From Dermanyssus gallinae (Eukaryota > Arthropoda > Arachnida > Mesostigmata > Dermanyssidae), in assembly GCA_003439945.1 (NCBI GenBank), contig QVRM01005974.1, positions 124,001 through 188,000 of the forward strand: 64,000 nt of DNA. Reading direction: 5' to 3'. The notes under the pieces were generated by a model. The model had not been told where the DNA came from. It searched no databases and worked only from the letters and a program-made list of their open reading frames with translations. Position 1 is the stretch's first letter; the number at the start of each line of letters is the position of its first letter. The position numbers and the translations under genes are program-made. Of this stretch, positions 48,960 through 60,692 are shown piece by piece.

Positions 48960-49333
48960 CATACGTTACCCAGTTGTTAGAAGGCATCCTGGAAAGCTTT
49001 CGTCTGAAAATGCCGCCACACAACTCTGCTACGGTTCGAGAATACCTAAACGAAGCATTCAAGAATCGGTGGATCGGCCGAGGCGGGTCTATAGCTTGGC
49101 CACCTCGCTCCCCCGATTTAACAAGCCTCGACTTTTTTTTGTGGGGCTACCTAAAGAGTGTTGTCTACGAAACCCCCGTTGAATCGCGTGAAGATCTGGT
49201 TGACCGTATATTCAACGCTGCTGACGCCGTTAGGGCAATGCCTAACATATTTACACGAGTGCAAGAGAGCCTGTGCAATCGCTACAGAACGTGTTTAGTG
49301 GTAGGCGGACGGAACTTCGAGCACTTCTTATAA
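48960..49333 (+). pseudogene. Transposase C-terminal half, right arm (second-Asp motif deleted)
   Basis: This is the plus-strand counterpart of the left arm gene. It reads LEGILESFRLKMPPHNSATV, then WIGRGGSIAWPPRSPDLTSL followed by DFFLWGYLKSVVYETPVE, and ends VVGGRNFEHFL. Compared with the left arm, 21 bp are missing near 49012, in frame, removing the seven residues WFQHDGA that hold the second catalytic Asp. The frame's earlier part (from 48791) lies in the loop and is not recognisably transposase. Neither arm can supply a working enzyme. Confidence 0.88.
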
Positions 49334-49921
49334 TAAATAAATGCTGGTGTGTTTCTGGACGTGCGCAAGTGGTTTCTGTGGTAAAGCAGGTCAAGATGCT
49401 AGGAAGTATGCATGCCTTTGCTTTTGATATGGCTGTCGAAAAAACCTAGTTTCTCAGCAACTACGTAACGCAGCACCATCACTTTGGTACAAAAATGACG
49501 GGCATTAAATTTGCTATCGTCAGAGAGTGTTCGTCATTTGTGCGCAATGGCAAAATTTTTAGATTTTGCACGTGAAAGCTTCAACGTAAGTTATAAACAA
49601 CAAATCGACTTTTTATGATTTTTTTTATTCCACCTATTTGCTTTTTGCTAGCTTGCGTTAGGTGTCATTTAGGTTATGCAAAATTTTGCCGCCGAACACA
49701 CTGGTATGATCGGTTGCTTCATGCGTTGACTGGTTCTCCCGCAAACGTAGATTTTGTACAACTATGTAGGAGAAAATAAGGCAGAATAACGACTTTTCTA
49801 AATTTCATCCTCACTCCTAAACAAAACGTTTTCTTGACTTCCGCCCATTAGGAAAAATTATTTTCTTGCCGAGCTCTATCAAACCTCGAAAGAAGTACAA
49901 CTTTTTACGTAACACCCTGTA

Positions 49922-51134
49922 TATACAAAACCATATTTTCACAAAACGGTCAAGTGTGAGCTCATGCGCTAGGGACGTGTGCAGATCATGTTATGTACTG
50001 GTTTAATGTTCGTACAAAAAACGCTAGGATTTTTTTAAGGGTTTTAGGCAAGAATCTACGCAGGTAAGGTATCTGACCAGCCATGGTCTCTGGAGAAGCT
50101 ACGAGACGTCGGAACAAGCTAGATGCCTGCATCGCAAAGATGGCGCCATGGAGGATACCACTATGTTTCGCATGACAAATGCTAACTGCAGGCATTTATG
50201 AGATTAGATTAATCATTGCGTACTCCTGCGTGTGCATGTGTGTATGTATGGGCGATTGTTGTTCTCGTCTTAGAGCCTTATTCTCAAAGCACAATTCCGT
50301 TGATTTGGTCTGACTGTAACTCGATTCAGTGCGGAGGCTGGGCGACCAACCGATACAATGAGACCGGTGACAAAAACAGACAAATGACGACAACGACGAC
50401 AACAAAATAGACGACAACTATGGCAATAACAACAACAATGGTGTCACATAGCACCAATACACGTACCATGTGTTACTACTCCATGTGGTTTGCAAGCATC
50501 CCGACCTCACCAATAGCTGAGTGCCGAGCCCAGACGAGCAAAATATCATGGACCGATAGAGCACTGTACCTCACTCTGCTTACATACGCACGTTGCGCTG
50601 CTTTAAGTGCAACATTAGCATGGTTGCCACCTACCGGGGCGTCGGTACACTTTAAAAAGATGGTACCATCGTTAACCCATGACGTGGTTCACCAATCTGC
50701 AGCACTTACCACAATTGAACGCTGAACTAACCGATTACGCGCTAGAAGTCAAATGCACCCGCATACTGGGCAAGCGGCCGTCTTCTAGCGCTTTTTAGGT
50801 CAAGTCTTCTATCAAACCAAGACTGCGTTTTTTAAACGAGACTGTTTAAAATAGTTTAAAAATGTATCTTATAGGTAAACCATTTGAAGCAAAGAACGTT
50901 GGAAAGACCAGTTATCATCAGGTTGGGGGGTTATTTTATTTATTTTAATTATCTATTTATTCTTGGGGTCATTAATGTAATCAAAGTAAACAGCAACAAA
51001 TTGTAAACAACACAGATTATACAAACGGCAGGTCGATGCAACGGCAGAACGCAAAACAGCAAAAATAGTGCTTAACCTTGCAATCTATTATTGTGCCGAC
51101 ATTTCAACAGGTATGGTAGCAGCCTGGCCTAATT
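49922..51134. other. Unassigned sequence
   Basis: An ACAA/CGACAA-rich run lies at 50385-50430. No recognised gene. Confidence 0.3.
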
Positions 51135-51245
51135 AAGTTAAGCAATCTCCAGATGGACTGAGCAACAAGGAAAAACATCATATTGCTTTGCGTCCCGGTC
51201 CAACGCGAGGACGGTGTAGTCAATCAACCTCTGGCAGCTGAAGCG
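51135..51245 (+). repeat. Dispersed repeat E, copy 1
   Basis: It shares AGCAAGGAAAA, a CCCGGTC(C)AACGCGAG-like block and TAGTCAATCAAC with 53115-53225, in the same order. Function unknown. Confidence 0.6.
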
Positions 51246-52647
51246 ACGAAGTGAAGACAAGAGAACCCACCATGAAGATTAAGAAACAGTACAGTAGAGG
51301 TTTTTCTTGGGGCAAGCTAAGCTTACTGGCAAGACGTACGTCAACTTTGAGCTCTAAATGGAGGCCACCTCGATTGACGTTGACACTGTGTGTGACCACG
51401 GGCTTCGGAAACGACCAACCAGGGATTCTGGTTACCAGCTCTTATCATAACCGCTTCGTATCTGCACAGAGACAGAGTGGCCATCGCGAGATACCTCACG
51501 ACGATATTGAGCTAGTAGGCGACTGACGATAGGAGGGTTTATGTAGGTAGGTAATGCGACGCCTACAACTTGCTACGGCAGGACGTGCTGAACTTGCAGA
51601 AAGAGAGGCGAGACATGAGCAGAGAGCAAGGAAACTAGGCGATGCTTATATATATATAGTTAATTAAGCACAAGATAAATAAGAGCGCGAGAAAAAACCG
51701 TAAGAGAGAAAGAAAAAACAAGAGAGAGATATACGTTGATAGGAAGATAGATAAGGAAAGAGAGAGATGAAGATTTTGAAAGAGGTCGACCTTTATTGTA
51801 GAGGTCATAGATAAAACTGTGTGTTGTAACACCGAATACATGCATACACGTGTCGAGACATCAACGCCGACGACTACGTCGCCAGCTAGAGCCGACTCTG
51901 CCGTTTGCTAGAGACGCTGCACGGCAAAATCGGACAGGAGTGCGGTGGGGGGTTTGCCACGAAATCAGGCGGGCCTTGTTAGCGATTGCGGAACTTGCAA
52001 GCGGTTGTGGAACTTTACGAAAACGGAGAAGCAGTCCGTCTGCAGACAAGGCTTCTCCAAGGCGGTATCTCGCGCCGCTCGCTCGCTCGCCCGCTCGCTC
52101 GCAAGAAAAGGGGAGCCGCAGTGGCGAAACAGCCTCAACGACAGGCATGATGATAATCACGCAGACAGGGCATGTCGACTCGCGGTTGCCAGTCGGAAGA
52201 TTTCATCTCTATGCATTGCATGTTCCGAGACATTCAGACGCAAACAAAAGCAGATATTTATCTGCTTTACCCGTAGACATATGTGAGCGCTGTTGCCGAG
52301 GACCAGGGTTCGCCTAATTCGACGGTAGCACGGTGACAAAGCGGTACCGCGTTCGTTTGCCAATGAGGTGGTTTACGATTTTGTGGCATGCACCACAAAA
52401 GTAGAGCAAGGCGCTGCCCGATTACGTGCAACAAGTTGAATGCGCGTGCGTACAGGGAGAATAGGTCGTCTGCCAGCCCTTGTCGGTCCACGTGGTCTTA
52501 TCAAATTAAGACTGCACTGTTGCGCTGAATACAACTGCTTAAATTACTTATTAGATAGTGCCTTTGAACAAAATGAAACTGGACATACCAGTAGTCTACG
52601 GGTAGTTTTTAGGATCGTATATAAAAGTAAAAAGCAGCAAAAAAAAC
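51246..52647. other. Unassigned, partly GC-rich sequence
   Basis: A GA/AG-rich part lies at 51660-51780. 51860-52480 is GC-rich, with CGCTCG repeats at 52077-52101 and frames of 155, 113 and 99 residues on different strands. No domain is recognised. This is the best candidate here for single-copy host DNA, but no exon could be supported. Confidence 0.35.
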
Positions 52648-52789
<142 letters not shown>

Positions 52790-52914
52790 GTATGGAGACC
52801 CTAGAAAATGCCAGTCGACGATGGCAAGACACAAAAAGCGAAATAGTTTTACAATCCATTCTTGTACCAACATACCATATTGACAAGTTTGGTAACAGCC
52901 AGGTTCGGCTACAA

Positions 52915-53101
52915 AAAAATTCTTTCGGAGCTAACTCTCAGCCAAGATTTGACGTCCATGGGACTGCTTTTCGCATTGCTTCATAAACGGACCCCATAAA
53001 TACAAATGTGCAACGGTGGGGCTCGAAGCCGCGCACCTATGTGTCTCCTCTGGTCGCGAGGCGCAGACGCATGCCACCACGCCACCGGGCTCGACCACAT
53101 A
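52915..53101 (-). mobile_element. SINE family A, copy 2
   Basis: Complement of this stretch: GGTGGCGTGGTGGCATGCGT (A-box region), GAGGAGACACATAGGTGCGC, the B box GGCTTCGAGCC, CACCGTTGCACATTTGTA, GGTCCGTTTATGAAGCAATG and CGAAAAGCAGT. It follows the 23.8 kb copy base for base over most of its length. Confidence 0.88.
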
Positions 53102-53114
53102 GGTTCGGCTAAGC

Positions 53115-53225
53115 GAGATCCAGCTGAAATGAGCAAGGAAAATAAGCATTACCGCAGCAATGTGCCCAGGTCTAACGCGAGGCCAGTGTATATAGTCAAT
53201 CAACAGGTGGCTGAATCGACAGCCT
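53115..53225 (+). repeat. Dispersed repeat E, copy 2
   Basis: Matches 51135-51245 and lies directly beside the head of SINE A copy 2. It may be part of an older element into which the SINE inserted. Confidence 0.6.
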
Positions 53226-53634
53226 AAAACATCGTGTAAAAATGCGTTCCCGTTAAATTTAAGAGACGAGGGAGAGACAATGATTGAAGTTTTAACTATA
53301 CGTACAGCTATACGACAGCTAAAAAAAGTTTCCATATAACTACGTAAACTGGGCCAGTTTGATGCTGCGACGAACATAAAACAAATATCAACAATCTAAC
53401 TGGTCCCATGCCGGCACGTTAAGAAATCAGCAGGATACAAACCATGTTAAAATCTCTTGTCCTGTCCAACACTGTTTATGCGTAGAACAACCGCATTTGT
53501 GTAAATATATACGTTTGCTTGAAGGTTTGCAAAAAATATTTGTAAAGAGACTACACAGAAGCTGCGACCTGAAATCTAACGATGTTGTTTTACCGCCCTT
53601 AATGGACACACCCACGACCAATGACAAGAGGTTC
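53226..53634. other. Unassigned, possible end of the adjoining LINE
   Basis: No clear motif. The minus-strand LINE protein would be expected to continue into this stretch. Confidence 0.3.
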
Positions 53635-55125
53635 TAGCTCAACTGGCGAAATATTGCATTAGATATAAGACTAGTTTGTCGGACAACTTGTGTGATATGA
53701 GTGCTAAAATCCAGTTCCGGGGTCACCGTAACCCCAAGGTCCCTAATACTATTTAAAATGGGGGTAGCCTCCCCATGCAGAATGTAGTTATGGGTTCCCT
53801 TTATACACAGTACTGCACATTTCGACACTGATACGAGCATTTCGTTACCGCCATTTACAAGCTGCCTCATTGGTACTCTGTAGTAATTGTCAGCAGTGCT
53901 AGAAGGTCCGTATGGTTTCAGATCGTCAGCATAAAGCTTATAGGTTATCGTATCGGAAATAACGTTTTAAGGATCTAAAAAAGATATGCAAAATAAAAGT
54001 GGACCGAGGCTTGATCCCTGAGGTGCGTCAGAGAAGCACACACACACATGACTCACTAAAACTAATGTTCACGCCAACGCAGAACTCTCTACAGGTAAGA
54101 TAACTAGCAATTCATGACAAAGAACACGTATCAACATTCAAGTACCTACGTATTTGTACACGTTTCACATGGCTCACTCTATCAAATGCTCTAGAAAAAT
54201 ATACACAATCAAAGACCAGCCTATTATTAATGATGATGACCCAATCTAAAGCCGTTTCAGCGAGTCGAGTTGCCGTGGATTTGCCTTTAGCAAAATCATG
54301 TTGATTCTCATTCAGCCTTTGGATTTAAGAAAAGTAAAAATACCTCCTTGGGCAACATAAACTGACGAGGAGAAGTCCTTCAATGCGTTTGCTTTAGAAT
54401 CGTCATCTACGAGGACTGTCCGACCTATATGTCGTCATTACCTGGTATACCTAATATTTTTTCATCAGTGACAGTTCTGCTAATAGTAGAACTTGTAGTA
54501 ATTTGCCTAACACCAGTTGCTGTTACTTTTGATGTGACTAGATAATTCATTGAAATTGTTATATATGTTATTGTCAATACATTGACTGGCAATGTTATTT
54601 GTAGCATTACCTACAGTGAGGAATGAGTTATCTATAGCATCACTAGAAATGACCTGCGTTGCCTCAGTAGCATGGTGGTACAGTCGAGAGCGAGTGACCT
54701 GGCTTATTTTTTAGTGTAAGCCGTTGGAAATGCAGGCGTTAACAACGCTAGACTCAATGGTATATGAATCTTAACGCGTAATATTCACCCAGTGAATTTT
54801 TGGAAGGTTAAAATCCCCAGAAATTAAAATTGGATTAGATCAGTTAAATATAGTTTTCATGCGTTTCTTGCGTTCAGCAAGGGTGCCGGCGTTTGTCGCA
54901 TAATAACACCCTCCCTTCCCGGGAACCACGGTCACACCGGAATACTGAGTGCCTATCATCACACGACAGTTCACTATTAGAAACATGTTTGCTACCTACA
55001 CCTAACCAGGTTTCGGTTATAAACACTATATCACAATTAATTAAGGCAGTATTTGAACTGAGCAATTGTATACAATCATTCTTACCTATCGAGCGTGCAT
55101 TAAAAATATAAACATTTTACCGCGT
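53635..55125 (-). pseudogene. Decayed LINE with endonuclease and reverse transcriptase (CR1/Jockey type)
   Basis: Minus strand, in order: FNARSIGKNDCIQLL, then INCDIVFITETWLGVGSK (endonuclease Glu motif), NPILISGDFNLPKIHWVN (GDFN motif), SRAFDRVSHVKRVQIRRYLN (RT motif A, with Tyr where Asp is usual, VYFSRAFD), APQGSSLGPLLFCISFLDP (motif B), TYKLYADDLKPYGPSS (YADD), IRDLGVTVTPELDFSTHI (post-palm LGV). The PQGS.LGPLLF form suits the CR1/Jockey-like groups. Many stops and shifts. The span of about 1.5 kb is short for EN plus RT, so internal deletions are likely. Confidence 0.82.
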
Positions 55126-55126
55126 T

Positions 55127-55559
55127 GTTCTCTGCGGGGGGAAGCGATGCTAACTGTTGGGCGGAAATACTAAGGCGGCAATTTAGTCTAGAATGTTTTA
55201 AATTAGTGGGTAGTTTGGGATGGGGATGGGATGTGGAGGTACCAATGTTAGAGGTGGAGACGGAATGTGGAGTCGAGAAGGCCAGATGGTAGGGAGAACC
55301 GGTAGTAGAGGAAGGGGTGGAGGACAGAGTTGATAAGGAGCGATTCCAGGTAGGTAGTTGAAGTTATTTTTGCTGCTGCCGGGAACAGGGGAGGAAAATG
55401 CCCGCGAGGAATGGTCAGCTAGCTGACGCCGAGCTGCACTGAACTTATTATATATACTCGTATATATATATTTTTTTTAATTATTTTTTTTTCTCTTTTT
55501 GCGTATTTCATGGGTGCTTACTGATTACTGATGCCAACAGTGAACTGAATTATGAACGC
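55127..55559. other. Unassigned sequence
   Basis: G-rich purine part at 55200-55330 and a T-rich part near 55470-55500. No gene recognised. Confidence 0.3.
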
Positions 55560-55626
55560 GTGTCGACAACCTATGTAGTACATACATTTATGATATAAAT
55601 GTATGTACTACATAGGTTGTCGACAC
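55560..55626. repeat. Perfect 31 bp inverted repeat (hairpin)
   Basis: Left arm 55560-55590 and right arm 55596-55626 are exact complements, with a 5-base loop TGATA. The arm begins GTGTCGACAACCTATG. It would fold into a 67-base perfect stem-loop. No TA or other target duplication is evident. A small foldback element, a replication snap-back, or a small-RNA precursor are all possible. Confidence 0.9.
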
Positions 55627-56040
55627 ACAAAAAAATATATTCAACATGGCCGCTGACGAGTAGGCTGCTACCATCTCGGCTCCCTAACAAATCAATGATA
55701 AAACCAGCAGTTTCTTGAGTCATTTGTTGTAACTTTGCGGGATAGACCACCAAATCGTCCTAACCGAGTGTGCAGATACCTGTTCAACTTTTCGTAATAT
55801 TTCCGTGAGAATACCTGCCAACAGTCGGATCCACGTATATAGTAGTGATACATACGGACTGTACCGCTATAGTGAATCCTCTGAGCAAGCACTGTGTTTG
55901 TGGTTGTGGCACTTGCTCCTGATCTTTATTGGAACCCTTGGAGCGTGTTTGACGGTGACAGTGAAATTATCCAAGTATAAAACGGCCGTGATTGTGTTTT
56001 TCCCAAGTGGATTACACTATAATCAATATTTTCCCTATCT
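55627..56040. other. Unassigned flank of the LINE insertion
   Basis: No recognised motif. The long ORF1 frame starts inside this stretch (55992), but its first 15 or so residues do not look like ORF1. Confidence 0.3.
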
Positions 56041-56044
56041 ATAA

Positions 56045-56603
56045 TAGTTTAGAGCAATATTCGAAATCAAGGAACATCAAAATATACGGAATACCAGGAA
56101 AAGAGAAGGAAAACATCAACGAAACTCAAAGTATAATTAGAAAGCTTTTACAACTAGCGAAATGTGAAGTTAATCTAGTTGTTGCTCACCGGTTAAACAG
56201 AAATTCAAATGCCTGCATAATTGCTCAGTTTCACTCGAGCCACTTCGCTAGGAAGGCATTCTGGGCAATTAGAAAACAATCCATAAAAATTTGCGATCTT
56301 GGATTCAAGGACGGATCAACAATAGTGGAAGTTAGAATGCACCTGTGTGACTATCTAAGTGATTTGCTTGAAAAAGCAAATAACCTTAAGAAGGAAGCGA
56401 AGTGGCAGTATGCCAAACCAATTACAAGAAATCTGACGATTTCAATGCAAAAAGATGAAAAATCAGAGCCCAAAATAATTAGTTGTGAAGATGACCTAAT
56501 ACGTCTTCGAAATGAATTGATCAGTAAGGGTTCTATCCGTGACAACCCTTCCCCAGTGCTGCCGTATGAATTAAGATCAAATAGAAAGAGGATTAGAGTG
56601 TAG
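56045..56603 (+). pseudogene. LINE ORF1 protein, C-terminal part
   Basis: ORF1 proteins of LINEs bind the element RNA and form the retrotransposition particle. The frame reads LEQYSKSRNIKIYGIPGKEK, then LAKCEVNLVVAHRLNRNSNA and IIAQFHSSHFARKAFW. This follows the pattern LE.YSR..N..I.G.P....E, AHRL....P, I...F..R..R. The later part is Lys-rich (NLKKEAKWQYAKPITRN). The ATG at 55992 lies upstream of the similarity, so the true ORF1 start is lost to 5' truncation. It ends at a TAG at 56601-56603. Confidence 0.7.
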
Positions 56604-56666
56604 TAACACATACCAGAACTCAATGTAAACACAAAGAAAGCGTGTTATGGTGCCAATAACAGATGA

Positions 56667-59660
56667 ACAGCTGACCTGGACAGTGGAAATGTTGATCGAG
56701 TGTGTCACCATCCATTAAAATTATTTTTATTAAATATACAAAGTTTAAGAAAGGGAATAGAGTGTGTTGAAGCTGAGATTCAAAATGCCGGTGGTAATTT
56801 TGATATTATTTGCTTAAGTGAAATATGGATAAAGGATCATGAGAAAGAGTTATACAACATCCCAGACTATTTTGCAGTTTTCTGTTGTTCTACAAAAAAT
56901 AGAGCAGGTGGGACAGCAATTTACATTCACAAAAACTATAAGATTGTTGATTTTGCAACCAATGAGTTAACTAATTGCGAGTGGGCTCGAGTCAGAATAA
57001 ACACTACCTCTGGCATATTAGAGATTAATTCGGTATACAGATCTCCGAATCGAGTTGCGTCCGACATTGATAAATTCCTAGAAAGTGATATCTATCAAAT
57101 TTGTAAGGCTTGTAGTGGGACTACTAACAGACTCATAATAGGAGACATGAACATAAACATTCTGGCAGACAACGTGTATACGAGCAAATATCTGGATATA
57201 ATGGCGACTCAAGGGTACGAGTTAAGTTTCAGAGGTATTACAAGAATAGAATCTGGTACAGCTATCGATCACATATTCCATAGTTTTACAAACATGAATG
57301 ACCCCGATATAAAATGTATAGAAAGACCCGATCACGCTGCCCTGGCACTCTCGATCTCTGGAATAACCAGACCAAAAGTTAATAATATACAGACAAAAGT
57401 TATATATAGTCTCGAACAGGTTAGTGATATATTACAAACAACTAGCTGGTCTTTTTATTATAATATATCTGATCCAAATACTGCTGCAAAACATCTAACG
57501 GAATCAGTTCAAAATATAATTAAATCATGCTCTAAGGAAATAGCTATAAGACAGAGTAAGCATAAACCAAGGAAACCATGGATGTCTCCAGCCATTGTAC
57601 AAAGTATAGAGTACAGAAATAAGCTTTTCCTTAAAGTTCGTCATCTGGACCCTGACCACCCGGAGCGATTAAAGTTTAATAAATATAGAAACCAACTTAA
57701 ACAGATGATCAGAAATTTGCGTGAGGAAGATCTAAAAGCTAAATTCTTAGCTTCAAAGAAGGATACGAAACGAGCTTTTAAGATAATGATAGCCGAGCTC
57801 AAGGGTTCCAAAGCTAAACAGCTTTCCATTGAAGATCTGCAAGATATCCCTGACGGATTGCTTAAAGACAAACTAAACTATCTCAATGCACATCTAGCAG
57901 GGATTGGAACTAAAATTGCGGAATGCGCTGGGTCCAGTAGTAAAACTCTTCTAACTGACCTTAAAGGGCCAACAAACAAAATGATCCTCCAAACGCCATC
58001 CTCAACTAAAGTACTGCAAGCTATTAAAGTTCTGAAAAACTTAGCAGCTGAGGGAACCGATAAGATTTCTACGAAATTAGTAAAAGAAAATGCAGATGTT
58101 CTGGCACCATTGCTAGAGCATCTTTACAAATTATGTCTACAAAGTGGAACTTTCCCCACAATATTTAAATCATCTTTAGTTACGCCGCTTCATAAAGGGG
58201 GTAAGATTTGCCTCGATAACATTAGGCCTATCTCTATTACCACTGTATTTGGTAAAATTCTTGAAAAAATAATAAATTCTTAACTAGTTGATTTCATTGA
58301 AAAAAATGACATTCTCTGTCCGGGACAATTCGGATTTAGGGAAGGGCGAAGTACTGAAGACGCAATGATTGAAGTTCGAAACTTCATTGGGGCAATGATA
58401 GAGAAGAAAAAACAAGTTTGTCTGGTCTTTCTTAATTTACAAAAAGCTTTTGATTGTGTAGATCGGATAAGATTAGTAAATAAATTGAAGGCGTTGGGGC
58501 TATGCAAGACAAAATACGACATACTTGAAGACTACTTATCTGACAGGCAACAGCGTACAAAGTATAAGGAATGTTTGAGTAAACCTGCTTTTGTTAATCA
58601 CGGAGTACCTCAGGGTTCCGTTCTGGGACCAACACTGTTTAATATATACATTAACGATATACACTCATTTTGTAATGATGTGAAAATTGTTCAGTTCGCG
58701 GATGATACATGCATTCTTATTGAGAGTGATACCAGAAATGAGCTAATAGAAAAGGTAACAAGTACTATGACGAGGATTAATCTCTGGTTGCGAATCAACA
58801 ATCTATGTCTTAATGTGAAGAAGACAAAAATTATGAAAATCAAGATGGGGTACGCTGCTGAACCACCACTCAACATTACCTGCCACTCATGTGCTTCCTT
58901 AGGTTGTTATGCTAATACGAAAGTCGAAAACCTGCCGTTAAACGGATGTAATGATACCAGGCTGTGCTTCGACTCTGTTGCCGGCTCGAGCTTAGTTCTT
59001 GAGGCAAACTGCAATTGTCCGATAATTGGTGAGGTACACGACTATAAATACCTTGGTCTGACGTTCCAGAATAACATCAAATGGGAAATTCATATTAAAC
59101 ATATGATAAACAAACTTAGGACAGGTGCTTTACTTTTGCATAAGTTACGACATATTGCCTCCCTTGAATTTAAGAAAAACGTGTATTATGCATTTATTTT
59201 TTCACACTTAAAATATGGTGTTTTGTTATATGGTGCTTCATTTAAGTCGAATGTCGAACCAATAGTAACTCTCCAGAAAAGATGCATACGAAATGTATTT
59301 GGATTGGCCTATAGGACAACCACTGAGGACATATGGAGAGATAAAAATATATTGCACTTTTATGGTATATACATATATAGCATTCTGACACACTATAGCA
59401 GGAACCGTACCCCGTTTGGAGCTACTTCTAATAATGCTTATCCTACCAGAAGTGCTGTAAACAATGTTGTAACACACCCATATACAAGACTTGTGACAAA
59501 TTATTCAATGCTCAGTTATCGCCTGGTAAACATAAATGCCAGATTGCCTCATCTGTTTAGATGTGTATTAGAATTATCTACAAATGAATGCAAAACCAAA
59601 CTTAAACAACAGATTTGTTTAATTTCGCCGGATGTATTAAAATCATGTGTATTTGGATGA
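56667..59660 (+). pseudogene. LINE ORF2: endonuclease plus reverse transcriptase, one nonsense codon, RT motif A Asp replaced by Asn
   Basis: About 990 codons. Endonuclease (first 230 residues or so): FLLNIQSL, CLSEIWI (catalytic Glu), NSVYRSP, LIIGDMNINI (GD.N), AIDHIF and RPDHAAL (His motif, with Pro where Ser is usual). RT: VTPLHKGGK, NIRPISITTV, then TAA at 58281-58283. The same frame continues FGFREGRSTEDAM, VFLNLQKAFDCVDR (motif A), HGVPQGSVLGPTLFNIYIND and VQFADDTCIL (FADD intact), then KYLGLTFQNNIKWEIHI. Motif A has Asn (AAT, 58434-58436) at the position of the first catalytic Asp. No in-frame ATG precedes the endonuclease. The frame opens after a TGA at 56664-56666, so the start is uncertain. 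Confidence 0.9.
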
Positions 59661-59700
59661 GTCCTTCAACACACTTAAAACATAAATGAAAAAAAAAACA

Positions 59701-60565
59701 AATTTACTAAACACCGTTATGCAATATCAAGGATGTCGACACACTCACAAGAGCGGGCAGACACGGGCGATAGCCTTTTCTGCAAAATTACCTGGATAGT
59801 TATAATTGTTTGAATTTATGTAATAATGGAAATTTCAAGCTCAATGAAGAGTTATTGAACTTAAAAAAATAGAAGGACGAAAATGTCTTGTCAAGAAGTG
59901 ATAGGAAAATTTCTAATAGTTGTTTTACCCACGTTGATAACCGCACAAAACTTCGAAAAATATGCGATTGTCGGATGGAGAAACCAAAGATACGGGTGTG
60001 TTCGAAAAAAACATTCTTGCGGCAGGGAAATAGGCGCATTGAAAAAGTCCCGCAAATTAAGATGCTGTCCGTCTCATTTTGAGCTTTCACGTTTGAAGCC
60101 TTGATAACGTGTCATTACGGTTTATAAATCAAACATTCTAAACGGTTTTCCTTTACGCATTCCATTTCGTTAAACATGCCTCAAACGGCTGCGGCAGCGC
60201 CGTATCTTCTGGAAACCAGATCCATGCTAGTAACGGCGTGGCCTGGGTAATTAGTGCACAATTCTTCGATGGCTTCAAATGTCGCGACACACACTCACAA
60301 ACTCGGGAGGTTCATGAGGGACGAGTAACCGTTCATCATGCCAGCCCAAACATTTACGGGAAATCGATCTTGGCGTGCATGCGGAACGGTTAAATGCGGT
60401 TCTTTTGGGGGTCTACCAATGAGAAATTGTGTGCATTACATAGGCTCTCTTGTGTAAGCGAAGCTTCATCTTCGAAGAACGCATTTGCACCAGTGCGAAG
60501 TACTCCGCCTTGGTTATTTCGGGGCGCCTCTAAGTATGGCGGCTTATGTGCACCCTGCATATATA
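59701..60565. other. Unassigned sequence
   Basis: Nothing recognised between the LINE tail and repeat F. Confidence 0.3.
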
Positions 60566-60630
60566 TAGAAAATATTGTGATGGTTTATTAATCATTTACA
60601 ATACGTTTGCACACTCGGCAGAGCTCGCCT
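60566..60630 (+). repeat. Dispersed repeat F, copy 2
   Basis: It matches 18301-18365 with about three differences. It is preceded by a short ATATATA and followed by an A-rich run and then (TA)n at 60658-60690. Confidence 0.85.
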
Positions 60631-60648
60631 TTAAAACAAAAAAAAAAC

Positions 60649-60657
<9 letters not shown>

Positions 60658-60690
<33 letters not shown>
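60658..60690. repeat. (TA)n microsatellite
   Basis: Pure TA after an A-rich run. Confidence 0.95.

Positions 60691-60692
<2 letters not shown>

Larger units (their letters stand above)
47754..49919. mobile_element. Foldback element FB3: 2,166 bp palindrome with transposase fragments in both arms
   Basis: The ends are CAGGGTGTTACGTAAAAAGT and its complement, flanked by TA (47752-47753 and 49920-49921). The arms are about 47754-48740 and 48935-49919, nearly identical in complement, with a loop of about 190 bp. Each arm carries the 3' half of one transposase gene, so the genes point outward. The outer 500 bp of each arm match FB2 (16406-17535). It may have formed by a head-to-head joining of two element halves, or by inverted duplication of one. 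Confidence 0.93.
56041..59700 (+). mobile_element. 5'-truncated LINE with ORF1 and ORF2 (CR1/Jockey type)
   Basis: The best preserved retrotransposon in the window. The order is ORF1 fragment, a gap of roughly 60-100 bp, ORF2 with endonuclease and RT, a short 3' UTR and an A-rich tail (ATGAAAAAAAAAACAAATTT at 59686-59705). The left boundary is set where ORF1-like protein similarity begins. Target duplications were not found by eye. The codon structure is intact over 3.5 kb except for one nonsense codon. Confidence 0.85.
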
